Assembly (NCBI GenBank): GCA_034620365.1
Contig: JAQGEQ010000263.1
Span: 62,001 to 126,000, forward strand
Direction of reading: 5' to 3'
From: Pegea sp. RAD2-039
Taxonomy: Eukaryota > Chordata > Thaliacea > Salpida > Salpidae
Length of the DNA stretch: 64,000 nt
Shown: positions 1 through 11,356 of the stretch, one piece after another
Numbering within the stretch: the first letter of the stretch is position 1
Layout of the letters: every line of letters starts with the position of its first letter
Translations under genes and position numbers: made by a program
Notes under the pieces: model-generated
Database searches by the model: none
What the model was told of the DNA's origin: nothing
The model's input: only the letters and a program-made list of their open reading frames with translations

Positions 1-1175
1 TGAAATAATGGTAAATGCCTAGTTATTTAATTAATTAAAACATTTATTTTAATGATAAATATTTAAAATTATTCATTTTAAAGTTTATTTGAGTTAAAAT
101 AATCAAAAAAAATTTTGAAATATCAGAATAAGTATATATTAATTAAGTTTTTTAGAGTATATAAATTACATTTTTATTGCTTATCAGTCAAGCAATCCAA
201 CAATATAATAACAAAAAAAAAGTGATGTAATCAAATAAAGTAAATATTACTCCTTGTTCAATCACTGCTTATCAAGATGAATCAAAGAAATAATCTAACT
301 TGTTCTCTTATTTATTTATGTAGGATTAATAACTATAAACATTTAATTACTGATGTGGTGTCTTTCGTTATCATTTTTGGTTTCATTTTTACAAAGTAAA
401 AAATGTTGACAATTAACTCTATTGATATTTTCTATTTACAAGTTCATTTAAGAATGTACTTTACTGAAAGTTAAAATAAATATTTGATGATTCTAATTAT
501 ATAAACATTATTAAGCTGTGGAAAGATATTTAAAATATTTCTAATTTCATAAAGCAAAGAACTTGGTATGCTTTATTTCTAAGTGAGAAATATTTCAAAA
601 TATCTTTAAATAAACTTTGTTGATACTGATTATAAATCCAAAAATAAAAATCATTTTTATGCTTTTACCAGCTGTATAAATTTTTTATAAAATTAAAGTA
701 ACCATTAAATCTTTTTTAGTTGAAAACACTATTGTATTTCAGCTATTAGTTTAATGAGTTAATTAAACAGTTTTATCTATCAGTATTATTATTTGCAGAT
801 AATAGTTTTGCTAATATAAACATTTTATGAATTGTTTTAATATTTTTGTTAGTAAATTATAAAATTTGATAATATAAAAGTATAGGATTAATTGTTTGTT
901 TAATGGTTTGTTTAATAATTCATAAAATTGTTTTGATTTGTTTTCTCTTATTATCATTTTAATCTATTTTTTATCACAAAATAGATATATATATATTAAA
1001 AGTTGAAATTTATAGTGAGATATATAAGTAACTTTTAAACAAAGATGATATTTTCACTTTTAACACTTATATTTCAATTTAGGTTTTTTTTTCTCTTATA
1101 TTCTAATTTATAAATCAACTTAATAAAAAACTTCTCATTTTGAACCAACACTTTAAGAATTTGCTAAAACAAGAT
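1..1175. other. AT-rich non-coding stretch
   Basis: Strongly AT-rich DNA with frequent stops in all frames. I see no gene, RNA or repeat unit that can be supported. The last part presumably holds the promoter and 5' UTR of the small gene starting near 1176, but no promoter motif is distinctive in this composition. Confidence 0.5.
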
Positions 1176-1817
1176 ATGGGGGAGGTGAGAATTTAGAAAA
1201 TTATTTAATTTAAAAAGAAATTGTTGGTTTCAACGATTTTACAATTTTTAGTGACTTACATTTAACAAAGAATTTTCAATTTTTTAGAACGATATCACTC
1301 TACATATGGACCTTTCTTCTTTCTTAGAACAAAATATAGATCAACTGGATAAGGATCTAGAAAGCAGTTTGGATAAAGATATAGAAAAGTTGATGTCTTC
1401 AAACCCTGTTCAAAAAAACAGTCCCACTTTGAGCCGTGAGTTTGTTTCTACTCGTAATCTTCCAGTGAAACGAAGAAAGAATCGACTTGACCGAGCAAAA
1501 TGTGGTCCTTCACATAACAGTTATCTGAGCAGAAGAACGTTTTTGACCCATCACGAAAAGTGTACAGGTTATCTTCGTCTCTTTTTTGTTGTGTCACATT
1601 CAGAATTGACTTTATTTCTTTAGACTCCGTTCAACATTTTAAGGTTCATGAGAACTCTCAAATCTGGTGTTCTGATTGCAAACAATGGTATCAGCGTCCA
1701 CTCAAGGTAGTGTCTTTCATGCTTGTCAAGAAAGACGCCAATGCAACACCAGCAGAAGAGATGCAAGAGCAGGGAACTTCAACTGCTAGCAGCTCTAGAT
1801 ACACTTCTACTCAATAG
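1176..1817 (+). CDS. Small unrecognised protein, three exons
   Basis: I do not recognise the family. The model joins exons 1176..1184, 1288..1567 and 1624..1817 into 160 residues. The first exon has only nine coding bases (Met-Gly-Glu) before a good GTGAGA donor. The second starts after a T-rich TTTTTAG acceptor and stays in frame into an internal Met at 1306. The third is joined in phase 1 across a 56-bp intron. The N-terminal third is acidic and helical looking (repeated Leu-Asp-Lys-Asp). A basic patch (VKRRKNRLDRAK) follows, then a Cys/His-rich part (HHEKC, HFKVHE, WCSDCKQWY) that could bind one metal ion. The C-terminus is Ser/Thr-rich. If the mini-exon is wrong, translation would begin at 1306. 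Low-complexity ends and the lack of a known domain leave function open. Confidence 0.55.
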
Positions 1818-4029
1818 CCTCACCTTATAAACACTTTTTATGAACTATAATAGTTTAAAATCATAAAGACAATCTTGTGTTTGATTTATTTGTATTTGGT
1901 TTGATTTTTTTCGTTTTATTAGCTGTATGAAAGTATTATGAAGTTCATTTCTATGTCTTTTTCATCACTTAAAACTTGAAATAGTCATCATATTATTATT
2001 AATTTTCTCCAATGATAAAGATTACAGAAATATGTAATCAAGAAAAACTTTCTATTTTCTTTTAATTCAACTTGAAAAAATATTATGTTATTATCCTAAA
2101 ATGTATTTTGATAAGAATGTTTTATAAAGAAAGGAAATAAATATTTATCATTGAAAAAAAAATTCTAATTGTTGACCCAGTTTTGTATTATTTTTTTCAA
2201 AAATAACTAAAAATAGCAGGTACTCAAAAAAGCTGAAAAGTTCTATTTTAAAAGTTGATTTTAAAATAAACATTCTGATGTAAATATTATAAAAAAAAAT
2301 TATTTTAAATTGGAAGAAATTTAAAATATTTCAAAAGCAAATGACTTAAATTTTTCTATCACACAACAAAGTTTTAACTAGCTTATTTTGACAGATGAAT
2401 ATTAATAATGTATTTATAATAAGAGTTTCTCAACTCTGTAAACAGATAACAATCTTACAATAACAACAGTTTTTTATAGCTTAAAACTGGTTTATGTAGT
2501 TATCTTTTTGTTTAACTTTGAATAAACTGCAAATTTACTGTTTAAATTTATCTATAATTCAGTTAAAATAATTATCAGTTGTACTGCATGAAATTAGAAA
2601 ATGAAGTTATTACAGACATTAAAATATAGGCAGGTACTAAAGCAAATTATAACTTTATAGAAATAACTTACGTCTTTAAACAATAAACTATAAAAGTGAT
2701 CTTAAACTTGTTAATCACAAAAAGTTGTTTGTATCTCTGTTGTAGTCATAAGCAATAAATAATGTATCATTAGCTTGGTCTTTCAAGCATAGTATCAATT
2801 AAAATAGTAACTTTTTGTACAAGTTTTTGATGTTATATGAAAGAACTAATAGATATGTTTGGAATTAATTATTTGAATTTATTGTAAAAAATAAAGAAAA
2901 GGTCCATAAAAACCTGGGTAGAAAGGTCCTATGAGTCTAGTTAATAACAAAAATTCTAGGAGACACAAAATGTAAAACCGGAGTTGAAGCCTTAGGCAGT
3001 TCCTCGCTGCACTCATTGTAGTTCTAGCAGCTTCTATGGCGCCAGCCGCGCACAGCTTCAACATCCTGTTCTGCTACACAACCTTGTTGGTGTAGAAAGT
3101 AGAATTGTGCTTTATCGAAGCAGGCTAAAAAAATTACGTATTAATATATCAAAGTAGAAGACGTCTAGTTTTTCGGTGGTATGTCTTCTGTGTTTTATCC
3201 ACTCTGTCGGGTTGAAAGTTCTAACAATTTCAGTTTACTCTGTACTCTGTAAAAATAAAAAGCTTGTCAGTCAGAACAGTTTCAAGACAAGTTTATTTTT
3301 TAAAGTATATTTTAACAAAGCTTTTTAGCTTTTTATACTTTTTGTTATAAATGTTTTTATAACCAATAGCAGCTATATTCCATAGCAAAAGTTATAGATT
3401 TCGTATCTGGGGATTTACCTAGCACAGACCATGTGATTGTAACTTCTTACTATAACTAGCGCAGTGCATTTAGTAGACATGTGCTAGACACGGAGATCAG
3501 TCAATTGGAGTTGTAGGTTTGTTTCGATGCTAGGATAATTTTTCTAGCTTGATAAAGTTGCAGTTCCATTTAAAGAAAATTTTTTGTTATTTTATTTTTA
3601 TATAACTATTATTATAATATTATATTATGAATATTTTTATATTAATTTATTTGATTATATTTTTTTATTCTGTTCTGATATCTTTTGTTAAATACAAATA
3701 TGATTTGAAGATATCTTTTTTATTGCATATTAAATAACTTTTGTAGTTATATTTCTCAAGGTTTAATAACTATCAATTTTATATGTACCATTTATTTATT
3801 TGTTTAAAATAATGGTTTATAAAATATAAAATGTTATGCTAAAAGCAAAAATGTTTAGATTTTGAATCAATTGTAACAATTCATAGTCATTATTTTAAAA
3901 GAGCTAAAACTATTATTCTATATTATTCATTTATCTGTCAAAATTATCTTATTATCTTAAAAATCAGATTTCCTAATCTGATATGATAATCTTTTTTTCA
4001 TTTCATATAATTTTGTCAATTTTTTTCAG
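1818..4029. other. Intergenic stretch with one diverged repeat copy
   Basis: No gene can be supported here. The interval is AT-rich except for 2900-3110, where GC content rises and a diverged copy of the SINE core family lies (listed separately). No exon carrying a ubiquitin-protease Cys box is visible before the USP-like gene at 4030. Confidence 0.5.
2895..3110 (+). repeat. Diverged copy of tRNA-derived SINE core (family 2)
   Basis: At about 3065-3105 the sequence carries the motif accttgttggtgtagaaag followed by tagaattgtgc. The same motif occurs in the SINE at 51166 and, on the other strand, near 19800. The copy is clearly older than those two, with many substitutions. A short piece resembling the family's 3' part (ttctacccagg) lies at 2905-2925 on the opposite strand, so the copy may be rearranged. 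A short antisense open frame here is best explained by the repeat's higher GC content rather than by a gene. Confidence 0.45.
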
Positions 4030-7000
4030 ATGAATGAAAAGCAATTTGCATTTTTGTTCACTCAGTTAATGAAGCATCTAATTGTAATTTTATTACAAAA
4101 AGATGTGGTTAACAACCCGTTTGCTTACAACAACAGCTTACAGTTTTTGCTGTATAATCTCAATAGACAACCTTTGATTTCTTCTCATATAACCCAGAAC
4201 AAGAAAACCATTCCAGCGAGTTTTAATGTTTGTAAAAAGTTGATAAACGAGCTTTTTGAAAACCTGACCCACCATGAAAGCCTGGACTATATAAGCAGAA
4301 ATCTATTAATTATCCAAATTAAAGATAATTTCAAACATAAAGTAATCGTAAACACCTCATTTTTAAAAATAGATCCTTTTGAAAGCATTGTTAAAAAGGA
4401 ATGTCAATATAGTATAGTCATTGGTCTACAATTAAGGTCTGATGCAACCATATATGATCTAAGGCAACATTTAGATAAAAAATATGACTTTGAAACTAGA
4501 AGAATTGTCTTTTATCATAATACCAGTTTTAAAAGTTATGGAAATAACTGCTTTATCCGAGATATCCAATCTTTTCATAATGGATCACGCAAGAATAACA
4601 TCATTGAGATAAGAGCTTTTGAATTGCCAAATCCTATCTATAAGCTCAACGAAATTGGAATAAATTCAGGTCCTAGCAGTCAGAATTTACCCTTAGTCTC
4701 AGTGGTTGTGGTAAACTGGAAACCTGGTTTGAGATGTAAGCATAATTTGGATTTTCTATAAATTAGATCGCTAATTACATGATCATTTACAGCTGATGAA
4801 CAACGTAAAGCTCCAGTTATCTTCAACAGCAATATTGGTAGCTCTTATAAAGCGCTTCAGTTGATGTTTACATACTATATCCAGCCTCAACTGGTTGAAG
4901 AACTCAGAAACGAATCTCTAAGTGATTTGTTCAGTTTAGAGGTAAGAAAAGTTTAAAAAAGTTCTTCTAAATAGTTAATAATAATCTTTCTGAATAATTA
5001 ATAAAACAGCTTCAATCAACTTCATCGCCATTTATGGATACCATACCTCTTCCAAATATGAGATCTTTAGATAATGATGTTGTGAAAGCTGCTATGGTCA
5101 ACCACGCAAATGGATCACCACCTCATTTGATCCTTATTGCTAGATGGAATACTCCGCAAAAGATCTTCAATGATGAAATTGACTCAAAGGTTTTTGTTAT
5201 TTTTGATAATTTTATTTGTTATTATAAAAAATGCTTCAAATCGAATCCTTGAAAATTTGAAAAGGAATCTTATTAAAAATAGATTTAGGGCAGTCTTTTA
5301 ACTTTGAGGTCATTGTTCAATGAGTTATGTGGTTAACTTCAGGTCAAGATAGTTCAGCGCGCGCCGCTAAGTAAACAAATCTGATAAGTTGTCATTGAGA
5401 AAATTTGATTGATTTTCTTCATCTACTGCTTCAGGCTTATACGAGAAAATTGTATATGTTGTATAATGACGCACACAAATATTTGGTCAACAAGACCAGG
5501 CTTTATTTTACTTGTTAGTAGATTCGCGCGTTGCTACCACTTTATAGCTAAACACCGATTTGATTTCGTTGTTTATGGTATAAACAGAATAATTTCAAAT
5601 TTCAGAAATTCTTCGAACAGAGCGTGCTACAAATCCTTCAAGAAAATGAACCTAAGGTTACATCATTACAACAACATCTTCATATTTTCAAAATAAGTGA
5701 AATTGCTAAGAAGCATCCAAATTGCTCTATCTGTCAGTCAAGGAAACCAACCCCAAACTCAAATTTTGGGTTTTTACCCAACATCATATCATTCCATATC
5801 AAGAAATTCAAATCGGTTCACCGCTCACAAAAAAATTTGAGTTTTTACGTTGACTATCCGGTGCTAGGTCTTGACATGAATCCATATATTTTCAAGTTAG
5901 TAATCTTCATTCTTATTTACACTTTGATTTTTTTTGTTACATTTATCAAATTGTTGATGTAAATTTTTTATTAAACAAATTTTTTAGAGGTAAGAAGGAC
6001 ATCCAAAATGCACACAACTCTGAAGACTTCTTATATGATTTATTTGCTGTTGTAAACAATATTGAAAGTGCAAATGCATTTGAGATGTACGCACTAAATC
6101 TTCACGAAAAAAAATGGTAAGTAAAAATCAAAGAAGCTTTTTAGTAGTATTTCAATAAATGCTTCGGATAGTTTTAAAAAGGTCTCAGATTACATATAAG
6201 AGTAAGCTGAGGCCTGTTTAAGATACTTATTACCTCTTAAAAGTTGAAAGCATATAAATTAGGCTGCTAACATTTCAATAAAAACTTTTCGGAAGTCAAC
6301 GTAGTTGGTATTCTTCTTCAATGACGTCATCGTAACTAGCTTGGTGCTATGTAAACAGTAGCACACCTTTAATGACGTCATTTAATCGATGTTCAGATCA
6401 TATCATCGAATATGCAGGTCGTTATACATAACAGTTTCCTTTAGCAGGAAGTTTGATTATGAAGATTGTTGTTTTGAAAGTTTATTTTTTCGCCCTAGGT
6501 ATCATCACACTGAAGGAGAAGCAATTGCACTGCCTGAAGCTCAATTTGATAAAAAGAATGCTTCGGTGTTGTTTTATATGAGGAGAAATGCTTCTGTACT
6601 AACCGGTTTATCTGAAATATTTCAAGAAACAGAATCAACCGAAGAAGAAGAGGAAGAAGAAGATGTGAGTTTACTACTAAACCGTCAACTGATCTAAAAC
6701 TTTGTTCTTTTGTAGTTGTATCACATGAAGAGTTCAGACGATTCAATGGAAAGCTTCTTAGGATCTTCGAGTCAAGCTCATGTGCCTTCATTATCATCAA
6801 ATTATTATTATGTTAAAGAAGCTAAAAGAGTTCGAATTATTCCAAAAGTGCCAACAACCAATAGCAGGACTTCATTTACTACAAAACCATCAACTGATGA
6901 AGAACCGGGACCCAGTACATCAGGCGTGTCACTGTTACCAAAGGTTTTGGGAAGACCTAATCCACTTCATAAGCGTTACAAGAGAGTCCTTGTGTCTCCT

Positions 7001-7087
7001 TCTAGTAGAGGAGAGCAATTTGTAAAAGATATTCATCTTCGTGATAGTTTAATTCGCGATTTTCAAATTAGATCAATATCTCGTTAA
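4030..7087 (+). CDS. USP31/USP43-like ubiquitin-specific protease homologue, probably catalytically dead
   Basis: Seven exons (4030..4735, 4793..4941, 5010..5189, 5606..5895, 5988..6116, 6499..6664, 6716..7087) join in frame to 663 residues. The order of blocks follows the USP31/USP43 family as I recall it: an ELF-type helix near residue 90, a ubiquitin-like insert (IGLQLRSDATIYDLRQ), a second insert, then NCSIC near 385, IISFHIKKF at 405-413, DYPVLGLDMNPYIF, and DFLYDLFAVVNN at 455-466. In active members the next block is a Gly-Gly-His-Tyr motif carrying the catalytic His; here it reads ANAFEMYALN, with Ala472 at the His position. The following W-Y-x-Y-D-D block is WYHHTEG. No Cys-box exon is visible upstream, and the usual CxxC zinc pairs are mostly gone. 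The tail has an acidic run (EEEEEEED) and is Ser-rich. The ATG at 4030 directly follows a CAG acceptor, so an unseen 5' exon is possible. Role: probably a non-catalytic ubiquitin-binding or scaffold protein (inference). Confidence 0.75.
6322..6380. promoter_or_regulatory. Pair of TGACGTCA palindromes (CRE-like)
   Basis: Exact TGACGTCA octamers lie at 6322-6329 and 6373-6380, inside the intron before the sixth exon of the USP-like gene. TGACGTCA is the consensus site of CREB/ATF bZIP factors. Nine exact copies occur in the window, mostly in pairs. Binding is not shown; the pair could belong to an unrecognised repeat. Confidence 0.35.
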
Positions 7088-8560
7088 GAAATATGTTCTA
7101 GAAACTTATTTCATCTCAGAATAAGAACTTCAAAAACCAGTTTTCTCGTCGACGTTTTTATTCAACGTTTGTTTACTTCTTTTTGTTTTTTTTGTTAATT
7201 TCTTTCAATCAAATTCTTGCTGAGTTACTGACTTTTTTTCTTCAATTTGTTAGAAGATATCTCGATAACTTTCCATCAAAGCATGTGCAATTGCAGCTTT
7301 TATTGTTGCTTGGATGCTTTTTATTCAAATGTAAAACTTCAATTTAAACTATTATATGTCTTTCATTGTGTTTTAGTAATTGCAATATATGAAATGACAA
7401 ATTTTGCAATACTTTTTCGGCTATTGCTTTTTCTTGCTTGTTTGGTTTGCTTTTTTGTTGTAAGAATTGAAAATCTGTTGATATCTAAAAGGCTATATCC
7501 TGCTTGTTTATTAAATCGAATCAATAACCGGTTACGTATACTCAGTATATTTGTACAACTTTTACTTTTATTGTTTTAACGTTTGTTTTTATTTTGGGTG
7601 TGTTTACTTTTATTCAATTTAATCTTGTTTGAACAACGTGTTTTTATCTTCAAAATTTCTTGAAATTATTATAATAAAGTATAAAATTATCAAGAAAATT
7701 ATTTGAAATCAAACTAATCGTCAGAAGAAGAAGATTTGAAGTTTTAGAACTAATTCATTGAGTCAACTATTGAAAAGGTTGAAAAATAGTTGTCGAATTC
7801 AGTTATAAATCAGTTTTTTTTATGACTTTTTCACTTTTTAGTTGCTAGAAAGTTGAAACACGGCCGAAAAACTGACATCAGAATGTCACAGTTTTGTTTC
7901 ATGTAAAAATAACTTGAAAAGTTCAACCCTCGTAAATGTCATTTGATAAAATCTAAAATAAAATTCCTGGAAATGATATGAGGTCGTCGCCTTTCTTACT
8001 TCCGCAGCTGATATAGATCATTTACACGGAAAGAGTTTTCATCAAGTTTTTAAAATAGTATTTTCGTTTTTAAAATTTCAAAGGTGGAATCATTTTTTTG
8101 AAAACTTTGATTCAAGTCTTCAACTTCATTTAAAATATCTTTATTTCTATTTTACAAAAGGTTTTGATGACTTTTTAAATTTTCAAAGAAGTACTTTTTC
8201 AAGTCTGGTGTAATGCTGATCCTGTAAAGCTGTTACAGCCTTTTCAGACAATCAGCAATAATTTTTTAAACAGTTATTAAAATCTTTTTTGATAATTACA
8301 TTATCTGCTTTTCTTGCATTAATTACTTGCGCAAGTAAATTTGTTTTTGATTTATATTTTATTTATAATTTCCTTACTATTTAAACTTAACGTAAATTTT
8401 AACAGCTTGCAGTTTTAGTTCACTAAACAGAAGTTTTATAAGAGAGCAAATTCAATTTGAATAAATCTAATCAGCATTATCTTCTTCTATATAAGATTTC
8501 AGCTTAATGAACAATTAAAACAACTTCTTTATTTAGTGTTGATTAAGAACTTTTCTTTTT
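7088..8560. other. Intergenic stretch downstream of USP-like gene
   Basis: The first part is presumably the 3' UTR of the USP-like gene. The hydrophobic open frame at 7247..7579 is not supported as a gene: it has no conserved motif and the composition expected of T-rich noise. Nothing else is recognisable before the LINE insertion. Confidence 0.5.
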
Positions 8561-9153
8561 CAAAAAAATCGAGTCTGCTCAGGCGACATTTACGAGATTG
8601 GTATGTAGGAAACTTAATTTTAATATGATAGTTATAAACATTGTCTCAGTTTCTTCAATTTAGATACTTTGGAAATTCGACGGATTAAATACGACTTAAT
8701 TCTTATTTTTAAAATTATCCACAATTTAATTGACCTTCAGTTTGATGACCTCTTTTCGATTAGTCCTTCCCTCAAGATATATCGGCTCAGACCACACACA
8801 TTACATCTTAATAAGCTCATATCACCTAGTACATTGGTCAGAGCAAATTTTTTCTCATACCGCACAATTAGTACATGGAGCCAGCTGCCATCAGACATTG
8901 TCATATCAAAGTCGCTCGCGTTGTTTAAAAAGAAGTTGAACCGTTATAATATTGCCAACATTGTCATTTCTAAACTGATTTTTTTATAATTGACATTCTA
9001 TGTAATTGTTCACTGTTATATGCTTTGAAGACTACCGAAATGCCATTTGTTACATCTTTTGCTTTCTATATTTCTAACTTAATAGATGTTATTTGTGAGA
9101 ATGTGTGTTAGCGAGAGGCACCCTCCTTCGCGTTTATTTAAATAAATAAATAT
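8561..9153 (+). mobile_element. LINE copy A, 5'-truncated non-LTR retrotransposon
   Basis: The translated frames give the C-terminal part of a Jockey/CR1-type reverse transcriptase: IESAQATFTRLVCRKLN, then after a frameshift TLEIRRIKYDLILIFKIIHN, LQFDDLF, LVRANFFSYRTISTWSQLP and SLALFKKKLNRY. This is the usual end of LINE ORF2. A 3' UTR ending in caccctccttcgcgtttatt follows, with a short TAAA-type tail. The copy begins abruptly near 8561, as expected for 5' truncation during target-primed insertion. It aligns along its whole length with copy C at 15955-16762. At least one frameshift (near 8624) makes it non-functional. Confidence 0.85.
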
Positions 9154-10504
9154 CTTAGAAGACTTAACTCAAACTAGTTCAGGCTTTCTATAAGATTTAA
9201 TTGGATTATAACGTTTTGATAGCTTATAAAACGATGGATTCTTATTCGAATCAATGTATCAGAGATTTTCTTTGTTTTTTAAACTGTTTCTCACACATTT
9301 TAGTTGAATGAGAATCATTCTTATGTTTGAAGAAAGTAGGATATACGCTAGGTAGCATTTTCAAATTGATAGTTAAAGCGTTTATACTGATAAGCGTTAG
9401 TATTTTGCAATTTACAAAATATAAATATTTATTTGTTTATGAATATTGAAACAATTGTATTTTATACTTCCAAATGGGATTTTGGAAACGCTCAAAGAAT
9501 GATTAAACCGCGAAATTAGTTTAAAACTCAAATTGAGATAACTTGAATGGGATGAAATATATTCTCCAAACATTTTCTTTAATTGTATTTATGTTTATAT
9601 TACTAAAGAAATGTTTAAAAGAACACTAGCAACCATATTTTTGCAAATAAAAGTGATTTGAATGTATAGGCGAAGCGATTATAAAAAGTACTTAAGCAGG
9701 CATACAAAGATAAACCCATTAAAACTTGTAACTAATAAAAATAGAAGTTTGAAGAACGTAGAAAGAAGATATCTTAAGATGATTGGCGCGTATCAATTGA
9801 TACCATAAGAGTTTTAAAAGTTCATTAGAAATACCAAAAGATTTGTTGTGTTGAAATTTGAAAGATAGCGTTTTTTGGGAACAAGTTGCAAAGTATGTAA
9901 AGTTTTAATGCTCAATTGAATGTGAATTTTCCCCTAATCTCTTCTCTTAATTTAACTGTTTGATATTTCACCAGTTAAACTATGCAGTGAACCTTAACCA
10001 TATCTTTACTGCAATAACAACTTTTATATTTCTTCGTTTGAAATAACTGTTTGTAACGCGCTATCTTAATCATCTTTAATCGCTGTATTTGCATAAGCCT
10101 ATGACTTTAATTTACATGGGTGGCGACTCACATAAGGTTCTCTAATTTCTGAGAAAAAAAAGCCGAACAAATACTGATGATTAAAAACTAGCATAAAAAC
10201 AAAATCGAAAATGTTTTTTACAAATCCCTGTTTATTGACGATAACATAGAAAATTTGGATAATACTTATTGACAATACATCAAAGGGTGAAGGAACTGGA
10301 AGATGATGAAGATATTAGAGTTAAGAAAAAGCTACAGGAGAAAATTAATGATGATTGTGATGTAATGATTAAAAATAATTATAAATAAGCCTCTAAGCTA
10401 GAATGTAGAAAGTACTTTAAAAGTATTATTTATTTTCTAAATCAAATCAGTTCTATCTACGACCTTTGAAACCATTTTTAGTTTTTCTCGGATGGATTCG
10501 TGAT
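9154..10504. other. Intergenic stretch
   Basis: No gene is supported. Two short coding-looking pieces on the + strand, around 9660-9780 and 10288-10389 (ending NDDCDVMIKNNYK then stop), have no splice partners or recognisable family. They may be decayed fragments. Confidence 0.4.
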
Positions 10505-11356
10505 TTATTCGGCGAAGAACACCTCAGTATTAATATCTCCAAAAGTTTTCTCAAAAACCAAGAAGAGATTTTTTCCAAAACTATCTTCATCAGTTCCTTT
10601 GATTGATTGAAGAATATTTACAAAGTGATTATTTCTACAAATCGCACATCTTCCTCTCCGACCAAACCAAGTCGCGATGCAATCAAAGTGAAAAAGATGG
10701 GAACACGAGAGAATACTAACACGATCACCAGTTTCAAACTCCTTCAAGCAAATTGAACAGCTAATGTCATCTTCTTTTTGTTCAACATCTTCAAATTTTT
10801 CAAACTTAAGATGGCTTATCATGTGTTCGCTTATTCTTGGACCACAAAGTTCGGCTAACTCTTGAAGAGTACTGAGAATATCTTTTACAATCTCACGTGA
10901 AATACTATTCGGTATTTCCTTGAAGAAGTCGACCAGGCTTTTTTCTGTAAACCGAAAATAGTTGTTGACCAGCTGGCTTTCACTTTTAGAAAATGATCCT
11001 AGGCAACTTTCAAGCCCAAACAAATTAGAGGACTCACTGGGCTCATCAAAAAATTCTCTCTTAGATAAAACATTAAAAGCTATAAGAGCTATTTGATGTT
11101 TTACCAAAGTTGCTTTTTGGACTTCAGGGTCTGTGCATTTTTTGATCAAGCAGAATATTTCAAGAAATATACTTGTAAAGAAAATATTTTCTGCATTAGG
11201 GTCAGCTTCTTTGTAATCTTCAATAGTTGTCTTCAGGATTCTTGTAAGTTTATCTTGCTCAATAAAGAACTGCTCTTTAGTTTTATTATCAAAACAAAAA
11301 GCAACTGTAGGCTTATGGCCTGATATCTTGTAGTATTTAACAGTACATAAATCCAT
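10505..11356 (-). CDS. RING-H2 finger protein, putative E3 ubiquitin ligase
   Basis: A single uninterrupted frame of 283 residues with an ATG start. The RING-H2 (C3H2C3) finger lies near the C-terminus: Cys200 and Cys203 (CSICL), Cys218, His220, His223, Cys226, Cys237 and Cys240 (CAICR). The spacing fits the family: two residues between the first pair, fourteen before Cys218, and CxHxxHxxC. The motif CSICLKEFETGDRVSILSCS is typical of Goliath/ATL/RNF-type E3 ligases, which bind an E2 enzyme through the finger. The first 190 residues have no recognised domain and look mostly alpha-helical; I see no signal peptide or transmembrane segment, so a soluble ligase is likely. The lack of introns, unlike the other genes here, may point to a retrocopy origin, but no poly-A tail or target duplication is evident. 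The substrate is unknown. Confidence 0.85.
   Translation of the reverse strand: MDLCTVKYYKISGHKPTVAFCFDNKTKEQFFIEQDKLTRILKTTIEDYKEADPNAENIFFTSIFLEIFCLIKKCTDPEVQKATLVKHQIALIAFNVLSKREFFDEPSESSNLFGLESCLGSFSKSESQLVNNYFRFTEKSLVDFFKEIPNSISREIVKDILSTLQELAELCGPRISEHMISHLKFEKFEDVEQKEDDISCSICLKEFETGDRVSILSCSHLFHFDCIATWFGRRGRCAICRNNHFVNILQSIKGTDEDSFGKNLFLVFEKTFGDINTEVFFAE

Noticed and set aside
6495..6800. Minus-strand open frame
   Set aside because: Antisense to the sixth and seventh exons of the USP-like gene.
7247..7579. Hydrophobic 110-codon frame
   Set aside because: No conserved motif, and Leu/Phe/Cys-rich as expected from T-rich DNA; could be chance.
10288..10389. Short acidic frame resembling a last exon
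   Set aside because: Only about 34 codons, no partner exons found upstream and no recognisable family.
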